Below, piece by piece: positions 1-7,882 of a DNA stretch of 64,000 nt (position 1 is its first letter; every line of letters starts with the position of its first letter). The stretch is from Paenibacillus sp. GP183 (GTDB taxonomy: Bacteria; Bacillota; Bacilli; Paenibacillales; NBRC-103111): positions 1,488,001 to 1,552,000 of the forward strand of contig NZ_FNSW01000001.1 in assembly GCF_900104695.1 (NCBI RefSeq), in the 5' to 3' direction. Both the position numbers and the translations under genes were made by a program. A model generated the notes under the pieces. The model was not told where the DNA came from, searched no databases, and saw nothing but the letters and a program-made list of their open reading frames with translations.

Positions 1-122
1 GCCCCCGTGAGTGACTCATTGCCAAAGTATATTGTAACGAACATCTTCATGAAAAGAGAGCCACTAAGCCGCAGAATTATAACGGTTTAATGGCGCTCGA
101 AAATGTAATCGCTTGCGGGCAG

Positions 123-917
123 TCAGCTAACTTTATGCTCAATCCGCAGCTTATCCGCAACCATAGCGATGAATTCGCTGTTTGTGGGCTTCGATTTCGA
201 AATGTTGATCGTATAGCCGAAGATAAAACTGATGCTGTCGATATTACCGCGAGTCCAGGCCACTTCTATGGCGTGGCGAATGGCGCGTTCAACACGGCTG
301 GGGGTAGTCTTGTACTTGTCGGCAATGGCCGGGTACAGCGTCTTGGTGATGGCCCCGAGGATTTCAATATTGTTATAAACCATCGTGATCGCTTCGCGCA
401 GATATTGATATCCTTTAATATGCGCAGGTACGCCGATTTCATGTATGATGCTAGTAATGTTTGCATCCAAATTTTTGGTTTTGGGCATTTGAACGACATT
501 AGCCTTGGAAGCCGAACCTACAGTTACGGACACTTGATTGGAAACCAGTTGGCGAATTCGATTCGTCAGCACTTCCAGATCAAATGGTTTAAGTATGTAG
601 TAGGAAGCCCCTAATTGTACTGCCTTCTGCGTAATGTTTTCTTGACCGAAAGCTGTCAGCATAATGATTTTCGGCTGTGGGTTCATACTCATGCCACGAA
701 GCCTTTCAAGCACACCGAGACCATCCAGATGAGGCATAATGATGTCTAAAATCAACACATCGGGCGCTTGGTCCTGCTCTTCCATGTAACGAACGACCTC
801 ATTGCCGTTATAGGCAACACCCACAACCTCCATATCATCCTGTTCTCCAATATACTCTGATAATAAGTGAGTGAACTCACGATTATCATCTGCCAACAAC
901 ACCTGAATTTTTTGCAA
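123..917 (-). CDS. spo0A: Spo0A, master sporulation response regulator
   Basis: Intact 264-residue Spo0A. The N-terminal receiver has the acidic pair D10/D11, the phosphoacceptor D58 ([12 protein letters not shown]), T88 and K110. The C-terminal DNA-binding domain carries the conserved [15 protein letters not shown] helix region. In this family phosphorelay input phosphorylates the receiver, and the dimer binds 0A boxes to start sporulation. The start is TTG at 917, preceded by AAGGAGG at good spacing. It should lie directly downstream of spoIVB, but spoIVB is split here and only its last 34 codons remain beside spo0A. The coding frame looks undamaged. Confidence 0.98.
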   Translation of the reverse strand: MQKIQVLLADDNREFTHLLSEYIGEQDDMEVVGVAYNGNEVVRYMEEQDQAPDVLILDIIMPHLDGLGVLERLRGMSMNPQPKIIMLTAFGQENITQKAVQLGASYYILKPFDLEVLTNRIRQLVSNQVSVTVGSASKANVVQMPKTKNLDANITSIIHEIGVPAHIKGYQYLREAITMVYNNIEILGAITKTLYPAIADKYKTTPSRVERAIRHAIEVAWTRGNIDSISFIFGYTINISKSKPTNSEFIAMVADKLRIEHKVS

Positions 918-1095
918 CTTAAAATCCTCCTTTGTCCTTAAACAAATTTTGGTAATTTCTCTTTAGGTGTATTCGACAACGATTCTTTAATTCCTTCTGT
1001 CGAAAATTATTTTTCTTTCCTTTTTTTTAAGTTTATCTTATAATGGTATATTTATCTTGTTCTTTCATCATGGTTCGACAAAATCATCTAAAATG
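918..1095 (-). promoter_or_regulatory. spo0A promoter region with 0A boxes and a sigma-H-type promoter
   Basis: Three TGTCGAA-type 0A boxes are visible: at 1074-1080 (minus), 998-1004 (plus) and 972-978 (minus). A sigma-H-like promoter reads on the minus strand at 969-997, with an AAGGAAT -35-like part and a CGAAT -10-like part about 12 nt apart. This matches the autoregulated promoter layout known for spo0A in Bacillus. Promoter positions are inferred from motif matches. Confidence 0.7.
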
Positions 1096-1097
1096 AG

Positions 1098-1126
1098 AAA
1101 AAATCGAAGGCTTAACCTGCCTTCGA
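1098..1126 (-). terminator. spoIVB intrinsic terminator
   Basis: On the minus strand the stem TCGAAGGC/GCCTTCGA is followed by a run of Ts. It overlaps the stop codon of the spoIVB 3' fragment. Its survival shows that this end of spoIVB is the native one. Confidence 0.85.
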
Positions 1127-1216
1127 CTCTTCGTTCGGTTGTCTGATTAAGATTCCGGAATCCTGAAGCATCCACTCAATGAAGCAGCCGTATCCGCTGG
1201 TAGGATCATTGACAAA
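1112..1216 (-). pseudogene. spoIVB: spoIVB 3' fragment, last 34 codons cut off by the element
   Basis: Reading leftward from the core at 1217-1228, this frame gives [20 protein letters not shown] and then ends KAG-stop. This is the conserved SpoIVB C-terminus that is missing from the main gene at 32427-33653. Joined at the shared 12-bp core it continues codon 409 in frame and gives a 443-residue protein. The fragment has no start of its own and is followed by the native terminator. It is too short to be listed by ordinary ORF calling. Confidence 0.95.
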
Positions 1217-1240
1217 CACATGCGTCACACCTAAAAACCC
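1217..1240. other. Left attachment junction of the element
   Basis: The 12-bp core 1217-1228 is followed by the element-side arm GCGTCACACCTAAAAACCC (1222-1240). This arm is an imperfect inverted copy (14 of 19 positions) of the arm GGGTAATTCGGCGTTACGC at 32407-32425. Chromosomal spoIVB lies on the low-coordinate side. Confidence 0.85.
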
Positions 1241-1278
1241 TACTCAGAAATCACGTAGTTTTAGCTATACAGACCGCT

Positions 1279-1445
1279 ATTGCAGAATGGAATGATCGGG
1301 GTGCTTAAAAAATGCGACAATCAAAAAGTCCAGCTGTATCAATGGTTTCATCAATCCAACTATATCATACCATATTGCAGTATGGAATGATCGGCGTCCG
1401 CTCATACGGCTATACCCCGATAATACTGTATGGAATGATCGAAAC
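1279..1445. repeat. Three direct repeats upstream of the left-end recombinase homologue
   Basis: Copies at 1279-1302, 1374-1397 and 1422-1445 share TGGAATGATCG preceded by a TGCAGTA-like sequence. Around 1372 the sequence forms a near-palindrome, CCATATTGCAGTATGG. The position between the attachment site and the start of the 1494 gene suggests binding sites for a recombinase, accessory factor or repressor. The function is inferred. Confidence 0.6.
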
Positions 1446-1493
1446 TTGGATACCAATAATACAGGACAACACGATAAAGGAGAATATGAGACA

Positions 1494-2309
1494 ATGAACT
1501 CAGTCATTTTTGTAAGAGTAGACGAAGGAATGCAAGCTATTCAAATGATGCAAGCAAAGCTGGTCGAACCATTTGCCGCACAGTTACGAGCAAACGTTGT
1601 TGGCTACTCGTTCCAAGTCGGTGAGATATCCATAGACAAAATCATTGATAAGATCCACAACGACACCAAGACCGAGTTTGATTCCATTATTATAATGAAC
1701 AAGGACTCAATATCCCCAGGCATCGGTGACGTGTTCCGCTTCGTTTGTGACGCACAGGGACGCGGCATCGAAATTTACACAGTATCAGACGGCAACTTAA
1801 CTAAGTTCGTGTCAGGGCTTGTAGGTGCCGCAAAGGACGTTGAGAAAATAGAGCTTAGTAATGTAACTACCGAACGTATGAAGAAGGTCGCATCAAGTGG
1901 TAAGTGGCTAGGAGGACGCACCCCATTCGGCTACGATAAAAGCGTGGACAATACGCTGTCGATCAACGATGACGAAGCGGCTGTCGTTCGTGAAATGTTC
2001 CAGCTATACGCTGACGGCATTTCACAAAACACTATTGCCCACATCGTTGCCGACAAGTACGGGCTGGCTCATCCTAACGGTCACGGACGCTGGCGGCAGA
2101 AGAAAATATCCGACATGCTGAACAACACGATCTATAACGGCTATCCTGCGTGGGGCAAGACTTCACAAAAGAACGGAAGGTCGGTACAGCTGCCAAAAGA
2201 AAAATGGACTGTATCAGACCGACAGATTAAAGAACTTGTTGTCGTGGACAATGAACTTTGGGTACAGGTACAGGATCGACTAAACAGACAACTTAAAACT
2301 GTTAATTGA
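1494..2309 (+). CDS. Serine-recombinase homologue lacking the catalytic residues
   Basis: 271 residues from the ATG at 1494, preceded by AAAGGAG. The N-terminal part aligns with the resolvase domain: FVRVDEG stands where active enzymes have Y-x-R-V-S, so the nucleophile serine is Asp, and NKDSISP stands where KLDRLSR is expected, so both active-site arginines are lost. The middle is a normal recombinase (DNA-binding) domain: GKWLGGRTPFGYDK, then EAAVVREMFQLYADGISQNT and YNGYPAWGK. It lacks the zinc ribbon and long coiled coil of the full-length family. It has an open frame and a good ribosome site, so it is more likely a non-catalytic DNA-binding protein than debris. A role in controlling excision or element expression is inference. 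Confidence 0.8.
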   Translation: MNSVIFVRVDEGMQAIQMMQAKLVEPFAAQLRANVVGYSFQVGEISIDKIIDKIHNDTKTEFDSIIIMNKDSISPGIGDVFRFVCDAQGRGIEIYTVSDGNLTKFVSGLVGAAKDVEKIELSNVTTERMKKVASSGKWLGGRTPFGYDKSVDNTLSINDDEAAVVREMFQLYADGISQNTIAHIVADKYGLAHPNGHGRWRQKKISDMLNNTIYNGYPAWGKTSQKNGRSVQLPKEKWTVSDRQIKELVVVDNELWVQVQDRLNRQLKTVN

Positions 2310-2315
2310 AACGTA

Positions 2316-2362
2316 GAAGGCGGCTCATTAGAGTCCCATTATTGTTATCTAATGGGTTAGGG
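2316..2362. terminator. Hairpin between convergent genes
   Basis: CCCATTA/TAATGGG with an 8-nt loop (about 2335-2357) lies between the convergent 3' ends of the recombinase homologue and the HEPN-like pair. The T-run is poor, so its function as a terminator is uncertain. Confidence 0.35.
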
Positions 2363-2366
2363 TAGG

Positions 2367-3062
2367 CTATGAAGTACTTTGGTTTATCTGCTCATGAATT
2401 AAGTTCAATGAGGCTCTAATTATAACTCCTCTAAGTTGTTCATGTGTAATCGACATTTCAAAATAACGATTTTCTTTACTGTCTTTTTTAAACTCTCGTA
2501 GATTTATTGATTCTAAGAAATTATTTTCATTCGAATCACTAAACAATGAAGTATGATACTCTAATCCATGAGAAAATTCATTTCTGATTGAGTAAAATAT
2601 TCGTGAAATTATGTCTATCGGCAACTCAGAATTGTTGTTGAATCTTTTATCGACTATTGACCTCTTCAGATGTTTTACCAGTAGGTCGTTGTCCGCTTTA
2701 CTTAAATATGTTCTAAAGAACTTAAGAATAACCCCTAGTTTATCCACCTTCTCAGAATCAATTTCCGGGTTCAGTGTGTACTCATACGACTCAATTAAAG
2801 CCATCCACATGAAAATCTGAAAACTCCTATTGCCTAACCTATGGGAAAATGTAAAATCCGTAAACGAAATTGTACGTGCAAGTTGGTTTACTAATCGTCT
2901 TGGGAAGACATTTATGTCAGTTAAATTGTAGCATCTGTTAAGTAACTCTATAGCTTTACCATTATCATTAAAATATTGAGTATAAAAAACAATGTAATCT
3001 TCATTTATTGGATAATCCAATTGCACTTTCTCCTCCCCTATATTTGCCCGTGGCTTAAACAT
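2367..3062 (-). CDS. HEPN-like protein B, second gene of an overlapping pair
   Basis: About 231 residues from the ATG at 3062, which overlaps the stop of the upstream gene (ATGTTTAA) and implies translational coupling. A TTG at 3086 is an alternative start. The family is not recognised. Near residues 160-165 it has RNEFSH, the R-x4-H pattern of HEPN ribonucleases, inside a mainly helical sequence. HEPN proteins are common in abortive-infection and toxin-antitoxin systems. The pairing of two R-x4-H proteins in one operon inside a mobile element suggests a defence or addiction role, which is inference. The base composition is AT-rich, unlike the backbone. Confidence 0.65.
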   Translation of the reverse strand: MFKPRANIGEEKVQLDYPINEDYIVFYTQYFNDNGKAIELLNRCYNLTDINVFPRRLVNQLARTISFTDFTFSHRLGNRSFQIFMWMALIESYEYTLNPEIDSEKVDKLGVILKFFRTYLSKADNDLLVKHLKRSIVDKRFNNNSELPIDIISRIFYSIRNEFSHGLEYHTSLFSDSNENNFLESINLREFKKDSKENRYFEMSITHEQLRGVIIRASLNLIHEQINQSTS

Positions 3063-3690
3063 CACGGTTCTTATATATAATTTCAATATCAGGTTTCTTC
3101 ATCTGAATATAATACTGCATCACCTTGTTTTTTAATTTAAGCAATAATGCCACAGCTTTACTGAGATTCCTTAGAGATCTGCTTAAATTCTTGCCGTCAC
3201 CTAAATATTTATAGGTGCTACTCATCGAAATTAGATCGGAAAACAGAGCTCGCTCTGATCCATCAATTCGATCAAAAAGTTCAAATTTGTTATTTTTATT
3301 TTTTCTTATGGATTGGATTAAATCTTTATTATCTATTTTTGGGTAATGAAATGAATTGTTTCTAAAGCTATTGAGATTATTGTACAGAATTCCATTGATA
3401 CAGTTTATAAACTGATTAAATATCTCTTGGTCGTCTGGATTAAACCTGGTTATAAAAGTCTTTATCTCCTCAAACTGTAAGGAATGACCAAAAAAATCAA
3501 TTGCCTCCTTCAAGTGTGATGAAGCTAATCTAAAGTAGTACTGTGTTAATGCTGAATGCCCTTCTTTATCAAGATGATGTAGGACTTTTGAATTCGTATA
3601 TAGGATATCATTACAAATAGAGTAGAATTGTATCACCCATCTTGACACTAAATCATTCTCATCAAAGATTTGACCAAATTTTAAATCCAC
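3055..3690 (-). CDS. HEPN-like protein A, first gene of an overlapping pair
   Basis: 211 residues with a GTG start at 3688-3690 preceded by TAGGTGAT. The sequence is strongly AT-rich and predicted helical. Around residues 110-115 it has RNNSFH followed by YP, again the R-x4-H spacing of HEPN active sites. No other domain is recognised. It heads a two-gene operon with the 2367-3062 gene and is convergent with the left-end recombinase homologue. It could be a toxin with the second gene as partner or a heteromeric nuclease. The assignment rests on the motif and context only. Confidence 0.65.
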   Translation of the reverse strand: MDLKFGQIFDENDLVSRWVIQFYSICNDILYTNSKVLHHLDKEGHSALTQYYFRLASSHLKEAIDFFGHSLQFEEIKTFITRFNPDDQEIFNQFINCINGILYNNLNSFRNNSFHYPKIDNKDLIQSIRKNKNNKFELFDRIDGSERALFSDLISMSSTYKYLGDGKNLSRSLRNLSKAVALLLKLKNKVMQYYIQMKKPDIEIIYKNRDV

Positions 3691-3746
3691 ACAATCACCT
3701 ACTAACTTAGTCTTGCCCTATATTTTACCATATTCATCTTGACGAC

Positions 3747-3880
3747 TTACGTTTTTCTTACTTTAGCGTATATCGTTGACCGCGGAACGCCCGTCATACT
3801 GGATATTTCGTTGACGCTAAGTCCGTTATCTTGCCGAGCGTGAAACAGTGCTAATGCCTATCAGCAGCTTCTCGTTCCAA
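3747..3880 (-). pseudogene. Decayed 3' end of a serine resolvase gene
   Basis: The minus-strand reading resembles the C-terminus of the intact resolvase at 13811-14371, with helix-turn-helix sequence SVNEISSMTGVPRSTIYAKV and a stop at 3747. Upstream the frame breaks up after the alanine-rich helix. It is one of several such tails in 3.7-8.3 kb. Confidence 0.7.
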
Positions 3881-3911
3881 GAGCAGCCGCAAACCGTTGG
3901 TACACCTAACT

Positions 3912-3985
3912 ATCATGCCAAACGGCTGTTAACAGCGAAATGGCTGTATTATAACTATGCCAAACGGCTGTGTTGTATTAGCTGT
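3912..3985. repeat. Iteron-like palindromic repeats, copy 1
   Basis: Repeats of TATGCCAAACGGCTGTTA and its partial inverse AACAGC.AAATGGC alternate here. A second cluster of the same repeats is at 5866-5932 and a related one (ATGCCACGCGGACTA-like) at 8193-8272. They may be protein-binding iterons. No replication initiator gene is visible nearby. Confidence 0.5.
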
Positions 3986-4114
3986 GCAAGTTAGCGGCAA
4001 GTTACGAGCAAGTTAACAGTCCTATCACGTATGATCACGCACCGCCGCCCAATCACGTAACAGTCATCCTAACGGCGGCATAGACTAACACACTAGAAAG
4101 GAGCTGACTTATCT

Positions 4115-4339
4115 ATGCCCTCTTTTGCAGGAGTAATTAAAATAGACAGTAATTCTGGAACCTTTAATAACGGAGATAACTTGATAATTTCACCTACCGT
4201 GAGCACCAAAATTCATGAGGGATCGGGAAGTGGAAGTATAGGCGACTTTCAAATACACAATGATATTTTCAGTATTACGGCTGTTGTTGATAACGATCTT
4301 GTCGACTCAGGAAGTACTAAAGTTGCAACTGGGACGTAA
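4115..4339 (+). CDS. GerPA/GerPF-family spore germination protein
   Basis: 74 residues starting MPSFAGVIKIDSNSGTFNNG, with the family pattern of a short N-terminal strand, NFGD-like NNGDNLIISP, a Gly/Ser-rich stretch (GSGSGSIGDF) and a terminal Asn/Asp/Thr-rich tail. The start is supported by GAAAGGAG 8 nt upstream. GerP proteins are small spore-coat-associated proteins that affect access of germinants through the coat. Here it is a lone copy in the mobile element, not in a gerP operon. The leader sequence AGGAGCTGACTTA is duplicated at 8336 without the gene, which shows rearrangement. It could link the element to spore biology, as inference. Confidence 0.8.
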   Translation: MPSFAGVIKIDSNSGTFNNGDNLIISPTVSTKIHEGSGSGSIGDFQIHNDIFSITAVVDNDLVDSGSTKVATGT

Positions 4340-4814
4340 ACTCTACACGACCGATCACGTATGATCACGTCACGCCGCTAATGAGAACGGGTGTGTGTAT
4401 CGTCTGACGCAACACGAACAGACCGACCCACGTCTGGATCAGCCTAATGGAACGTTAGGAACGCTATGTAACCATCTCGGTGGCTCCACCATCGTCATTC
4501 CGTTGGTTCGTGAACGAGCGTATTTACGCAAATGCGAACAAGCTAAATACCTCGTTATTGGATATGTTCACCAACGTCCCTCGAACGTATACCCCCGCGT
4601 TTTTAAAGTTTGAAAAAATTTTTTTTGCGGCATTTCGTAATCGGCACGTCAACAGCCGCATCAACATAGGGGTGGCGTGGGGGGGACGTCACCGAGTCGG
4701 GGTTCGCGTTTTTGAAACGAATGATAGCACTGCATCAGGCGTATAGCAATTAAGGGGTCGTCTCCTCTTGCGAAGGGGTGGCTGGGGTGCAGCTGTATAG
4801 CTTACATGTTCACT

Positions 4815-4880
4815 TGTTCCTTCATCTTAGCTTAGATTGTCGACCGAGGAACGCCTGCTACGTTTTCAGCAGCCGCAAAC
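4815..4880 (-). pseudogene. Second decayed resolvase 3' tail
   Basis: A short, badly degraded stretch resembling the resolvase helix-turn-helix coding sequence (AGATTGTCGACCGAGGAACG on the plus strand). It directly abuts the GCAAACCGTTG repeat, as in the copy at 3.75-3.9 kb. Confidence 0.45.
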
Positions 4881-5306
4881 CGTTGAGCCGCCTAACAACT
4901 ATGCCACGCAGAATATATCGTACAGACTATTTATTCCGTACAGACTAAATGCGAACGAATGTGCGTATCGTCATCAGCCGCGAAAGGGTACGCATATTGT
5001 GCATACTACATACGAAGTTACCATCAAGTTACCAGCAAGTTAACGTCCCGCCGCCGAACACGAATAGACCGAACCACGTCTGGTCCAGCCTAATGGAACG
5101 CTATGTACCCCGCCGTGGGGCTTTACGGCAAAACAACGTCCACCAACTGGCATGCCGCTGATTCGTTAACGAGAACGCAGTATGTACGCCTAACTGGTGG
5201 GATGAAGCCTAAATTTGTTTAACATATAAGTACCGCCTCCGATTAACTGAATTTTTAATGTTATCGTGTGATACAGATGTCTTTGTCAAATGGAAATTAG
5301 CTTGAA

Positions 5307-5504
5307 TCAATCAATTAATTTAACTAACTCAAGGTTTTCTCTTCGATTATCCAAACCGTTACCATTTTTGTGGATTACAGCACAATTCGGTGGTGTTGAC
5401 AAAATGACATCATGCATAAAGATAATTTTTCCTTTTGCCTCACTAGAGGCGTATGTCATTCTCTGTGTAAGTTTGTTGTATTGGTCAATTGTCATGGTCC
5501 GCAT
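5307..5504 (-). CDS. Small HNH-like protein or fragment
   Basis: 65 residues with ATG at 5502-5504 and AGGAG at good spacing. The core FMHDVIL..PPN..VIHKNGNGLDNRRENL matches the pattern of HNH endonucleases of phages and introns (M-H-x-x-I, then D-H-x-N-G-N-x-L-D-N-R-x-x-N-L). The usual Asp before the catalytic His is Ile here, and the usual N- and C-terminal DNA-binding parts are missing. It is either a minimal HNH nick protein or a decayed homing nuclease that kept its start. Confidence 0.55.
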   Translation of the reverse strand: MRTMTIDQYNKLTQRMTYASSEAKGKIIFMHDVILSTPPNCAVIHKNGNGLDNRRENLELVKLID

Positions 5505-5865
5505 ATTCCGTCTCCTTATATTTGTATTATTTTTTAGCTGTAAAAGTCATTTCTTTGACCTGAGACGTAGTACCTCGTCATTGGATATGATGACCAACGC
5601 TCCAATAATGTATGCCCCCAAGTTTCAAAAATTTGCAAAAATTTTTTTTGCGGCATTTGCGTTTTTGACGTTTGCGATCCGCGAAACAACGGGGGTGGCT
5701 GGGGGTGTACGTAAATATGTGCAAGGTTCAGGAGTCTACCTCCAATTCCGTCTTACACATCAGCACGGGTGCCCTGAACATCCCATAAACAGCACAAATA
5801 ACGGCATTCAATACATCACCGTCGTTTCCTGAACTTCGCAAACCGTTGGTACGCCTAACAACTAT

Positions 5866-5932
5866 GCCAAACGGCTGTTATATGCCAAACGACTGTTAAC
5901 AGCCAAATGACTGTTATATGCCAAACGGCTGT
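5866..5932. repeat. Iteron-like palindromic repeats, copy 2
   Basis: Four head-to-tail or inverted copies of TATGCCAAACGGCTGTTA in 67 bp, the best preserved cluster of this repeat. It lies just downstream of the GCAAACCGTTGGTACG block. Confidence 0.5.
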
Positions 5933-6010
5933 GTTGTGTTGTTTCAGTGCGTGGCAAATATGGTTATGTGGTATATGTAGATTTATAAATATTGACGGGG
6001 GGGATGATAG

Positions 6011-6181
6011 TTGGAAAATTTATCTCAAGTGGAAAAAGTCGTTCTTGACGTACTAAATAAGGGTAAGGCAACGTCTGCCGACACTCATAAAATAGCAGTA
6101 ATATGTAAAATAACTGATCTTCAAGCGGCTGTTGCTGTACAGTTGCTTCAACATAGGAATCTTATAGTCCGCATCAACTGA
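6011..6181 (+). CDS. Small helical protein, 56 residues
   Basis: TTG start at 6011, with GGGGGGG about 7 nt upstream. The product (MENLSQVEKVVLDVLNKGKA...) resembles a small winged-helix fold: three helices and a final strand ending LLQHRNLIVRIN. It is too short for many gene callers. Decayed copies of its 3' half recur at about 7676-7730 and 6778-6830, so it belongs to the amplified module. The function is unknown. A regulator is possible. Confidence 0.5.
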   Translation: MENLSQVEKVVLDVLNKGKATSADTHKIAVICKITDLQAAVAVQLLQHRNLIVRIN

Positions 6182-6215
6182 TGCCACCAATTCCTCTGGC
6201 TTACAACAGAAACGC

Positions 6216-6297
6216 AAAAAACCCCAATCGGACGAGTGCCGTCACCCGTTGGGGATCGTGTAGGAAGGGATACAGTGGAATGAGCGGCACTGCATCC
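6216..6297 (-). ncRNA. Small RNA repeat unit 1
   Basis: Minus-strand unit of about 80 nt: a hairpin with GGATGCAGTG/CACTGTATCC arms (6268-6297), a C-rich linker CCCTTCCTACACGAT, then the stem CCCCAACGGGTG/CGAG..TTGGGG (6222-6254) and a T-run, which is an intrinsic terminator. A -10-like TACGAT lies at 6304-6309. It is a member of a family of six tandem units (five clear, one decayed). Confidence 0.65.
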
Positions 6298-6368
6298 AGT
6301 AATATCGTATGCCAATTTAATCTAGTTGTGAGACCGATCAACAGAAGGAACTAGCTTAGTTGTACGTC

Positions 6369-6443
6369 AAAAATCCCCAAACCGTAAGGGGTGTTGGGGA
6401 TCGTGCTGAAAGGAGGATACAGTGAATCGGTAGCACCGTATCC
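6369..6443 (-). ncRNA. Small RNA repeat unit 2
   Basis: Best preserved unit. Minus-strand promoter TTGCAC, 18 nt, TAGAAT (-10 at 6450-6455). The predicted start is near 6443 at the hairpin GGATACGGTGC...CACTGTATCC. The linker TCCTTTCAGCACGA is followed by terminator stem CCCCAACACC..GGTTTGGGG and TTTTT. The predicted transcript is about 75 nt. Confidence 0.72.
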
Positions 6444-6506
6444 AATCACATTCTATGCTGATGTCACCTAGTTGTGCAACCGATCCGCGGGAGGAGAGTA
6501 GCCATT

Positions 6507-6592
6507 AAAAAATCCCCAAACGAGGAGGGGGGTGTCCATCGCACGTTGGGGACGTTCAGGAAGGGATTACGGAGATAGGTGACACCGAACCC
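6507..6592 (-). ncRNA. Small RNA repeat unit 3
   Basis: Promoter TTGGCA, 18 nt, TAGAAT (-10 at 6599-6604). The upstream hairpin has changed arms, GGGTTCGG pairing with CCG.AA.CCC, so pairing is kept while sequence differs from unit 2. A C-rich linker TAATCCCTTCCTGAACG precedes terminator stem CCCCAACG..CGTTTGGGG and a T-run. Confidence 0.7.
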
Positions 6593-6632
6593 AATCACAT
6601 TCTATGCTGATGTCAAGTATTGTGCCAACGAA

Positions 6633-6720
6633 AAAAATATCCCCAAACGAGTGTGCCCCTCACCCGTTGGGGATCGTATTTGAAGGTATTACGGAGTAGA
6701 GGGTTAGAACACCGTATCCC
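6633..6720 (-). ncRNA. Small RNA repeat unit 4
   Basis: TAGAAT -10 at 6727-6732, GGATACGGTG upstream arm, terminator stem CCCCAACGGGTG..CACTCGTTTGGGG (6641-6672) followed by ATATTTTTTT. The second arm of the first hairpin is partly mismatched. Confidence 0.65.
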
Positions 6721-7169
6721 TGCTGCATTCTATGCTACTAGGCAAAAACGGGATTGGACGTATACCCAACGCAAACAAGCCGAAGCACGTCTGCTCCAAA
6801 TAAGAATACGATAGTCGAATCAACGGCTGCCCCCGATGCATGGGGTTCGAGAATTTGAAACGAATGTATGCGTCCGATCACGTAAGATCACATAAGGTTG
6901 ATCACGTAACAGCGGATCACGCAAGATCACGTCTATCAGCCGAAAAATCTCGGGAAAAAGGAAAGTACCAACCAACCTACTTCCTAGAAATACGCAAGCG
7001 AACCCTGAGCCGCAAAGTCCGTTACTTAGATCGAATTTATCCCGTCCAAGATGAATCCACAGTAATATGCCGCCTATAAATGCTAATACCCCGCCGCCAA
7101 TTCCCATTCCCACACGTAATCCCTCCGTTGATTATGTTCCCCATCATTCTACGGACGTATTCCCCCGCA

Positions 7170-7760
7170 TGATCACGTATGATCACGTAACGCCGCCCAA
7201 CACGAACAGACCGACCCCCGTAACTGGATCAGCCTAATGGGACACTATGTAGCCGTACGCCAACGACATCTACTTCGCTGACAAACGACATGCCGCATGG
7301 TTCGTGAACGAGCGTATTTACGTCAAGGAGAGTTACATAAATACTTTCGTTAATGGATATGTTCCCCAACGTCCTACCCACGTATACACCCCCGCGTTTT
7401 CAAAAATTTTAAAAAATTTTTTTTGCGGCATTTCGTGACCGGCACCGTCAACAGCCGAAAAAACGTCAGTCGTACGTGCGGGGTCGGGGGTCGCGTTTTT
7501 GAAATGAACGTGTCCATTACATCAGGCGTATTACAATATATGGGTGCCGTCTCTCTTGCTGACCAGTGGCAGGGGGTGTACGTCTAAGACGACGAACCTG
7601 TATCGGTTAGCTCGCCGTCCAATGTGGCAATAATGCATATCTAGTCGTGCTGGCGTTGCTATTCGTGCCATTCTAGCGTTGCTGTTCAGCTGCTCCAACA
7701 TAAGAAGCTAATAGTCGGATCAACGGCTGCCACCGTTTCCTGGCTTTCAGTAGAAACGCA
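7170..7760. other. Repeat blocks between sRNA units 4 and 5, no convincing gene
   Basis: Contains copies of the GATCACGTA palindromes, the GAACAGACCGACCC block, the GTTCGTGAACGAGCG block and the T-rich TTTTTTGCGGCATTTCGTG block. From about 7676 there is a decayed copy of the 3' end of the small gene found intact at 6011-6181. ORFs crossing this stretch have no coding character. Confidence 0.55.
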
Positions 7761-7842
7761 AAATCCCCAAACGAGTGGGTGGTGTCAAGCACCCGTTGGG
7801 GATCGTATAGGAAGGGATACAGTGTATAACGGCACCGTATCA
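7758..7842 (-). ncRNA. Small RNA repeat unit 5
   Basis: Promoter TTACAT, 18 nt, TAGAAT (-10 at 7849-7854). Hairpin GATACGGTGC..CACTGTATC, C-rich linker CCTTCCTATACG, terminator stem CCCCAACGGGTG..CACTCGTTTGGGG (7765-7801) and a short T-run. Confidence 0.68.
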
Positions 7843-7882
7843 TGTTGTATTCTATACAAATTTCGTCTAGTTATGTAACGTT

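Noticed and set aside
1-122. Gene or clear terminator downstream of spo0A
   Set aside because: No convincing hairpin with a T-run or coding frame is visible before the window edge.
90-614. 174-codon plus-strand open frame over spo0A
   Set aside because: Entirely antisense to spo0A, with no ribosome site.
5290-5832. 180-codon plus-strand open frame
   Set aside because: Covers the antisense of the HNH-like gene and repeat blocks; its hydrophobic stretches come from T-rich repeats.
6820-7113. Small membrane-protein ORF on the minus strand
   Set aside because: A hydrophobic N-terminus is present, but the rest is repeat-derived and the opposite frame is equally open. Not enough support to call a gene.
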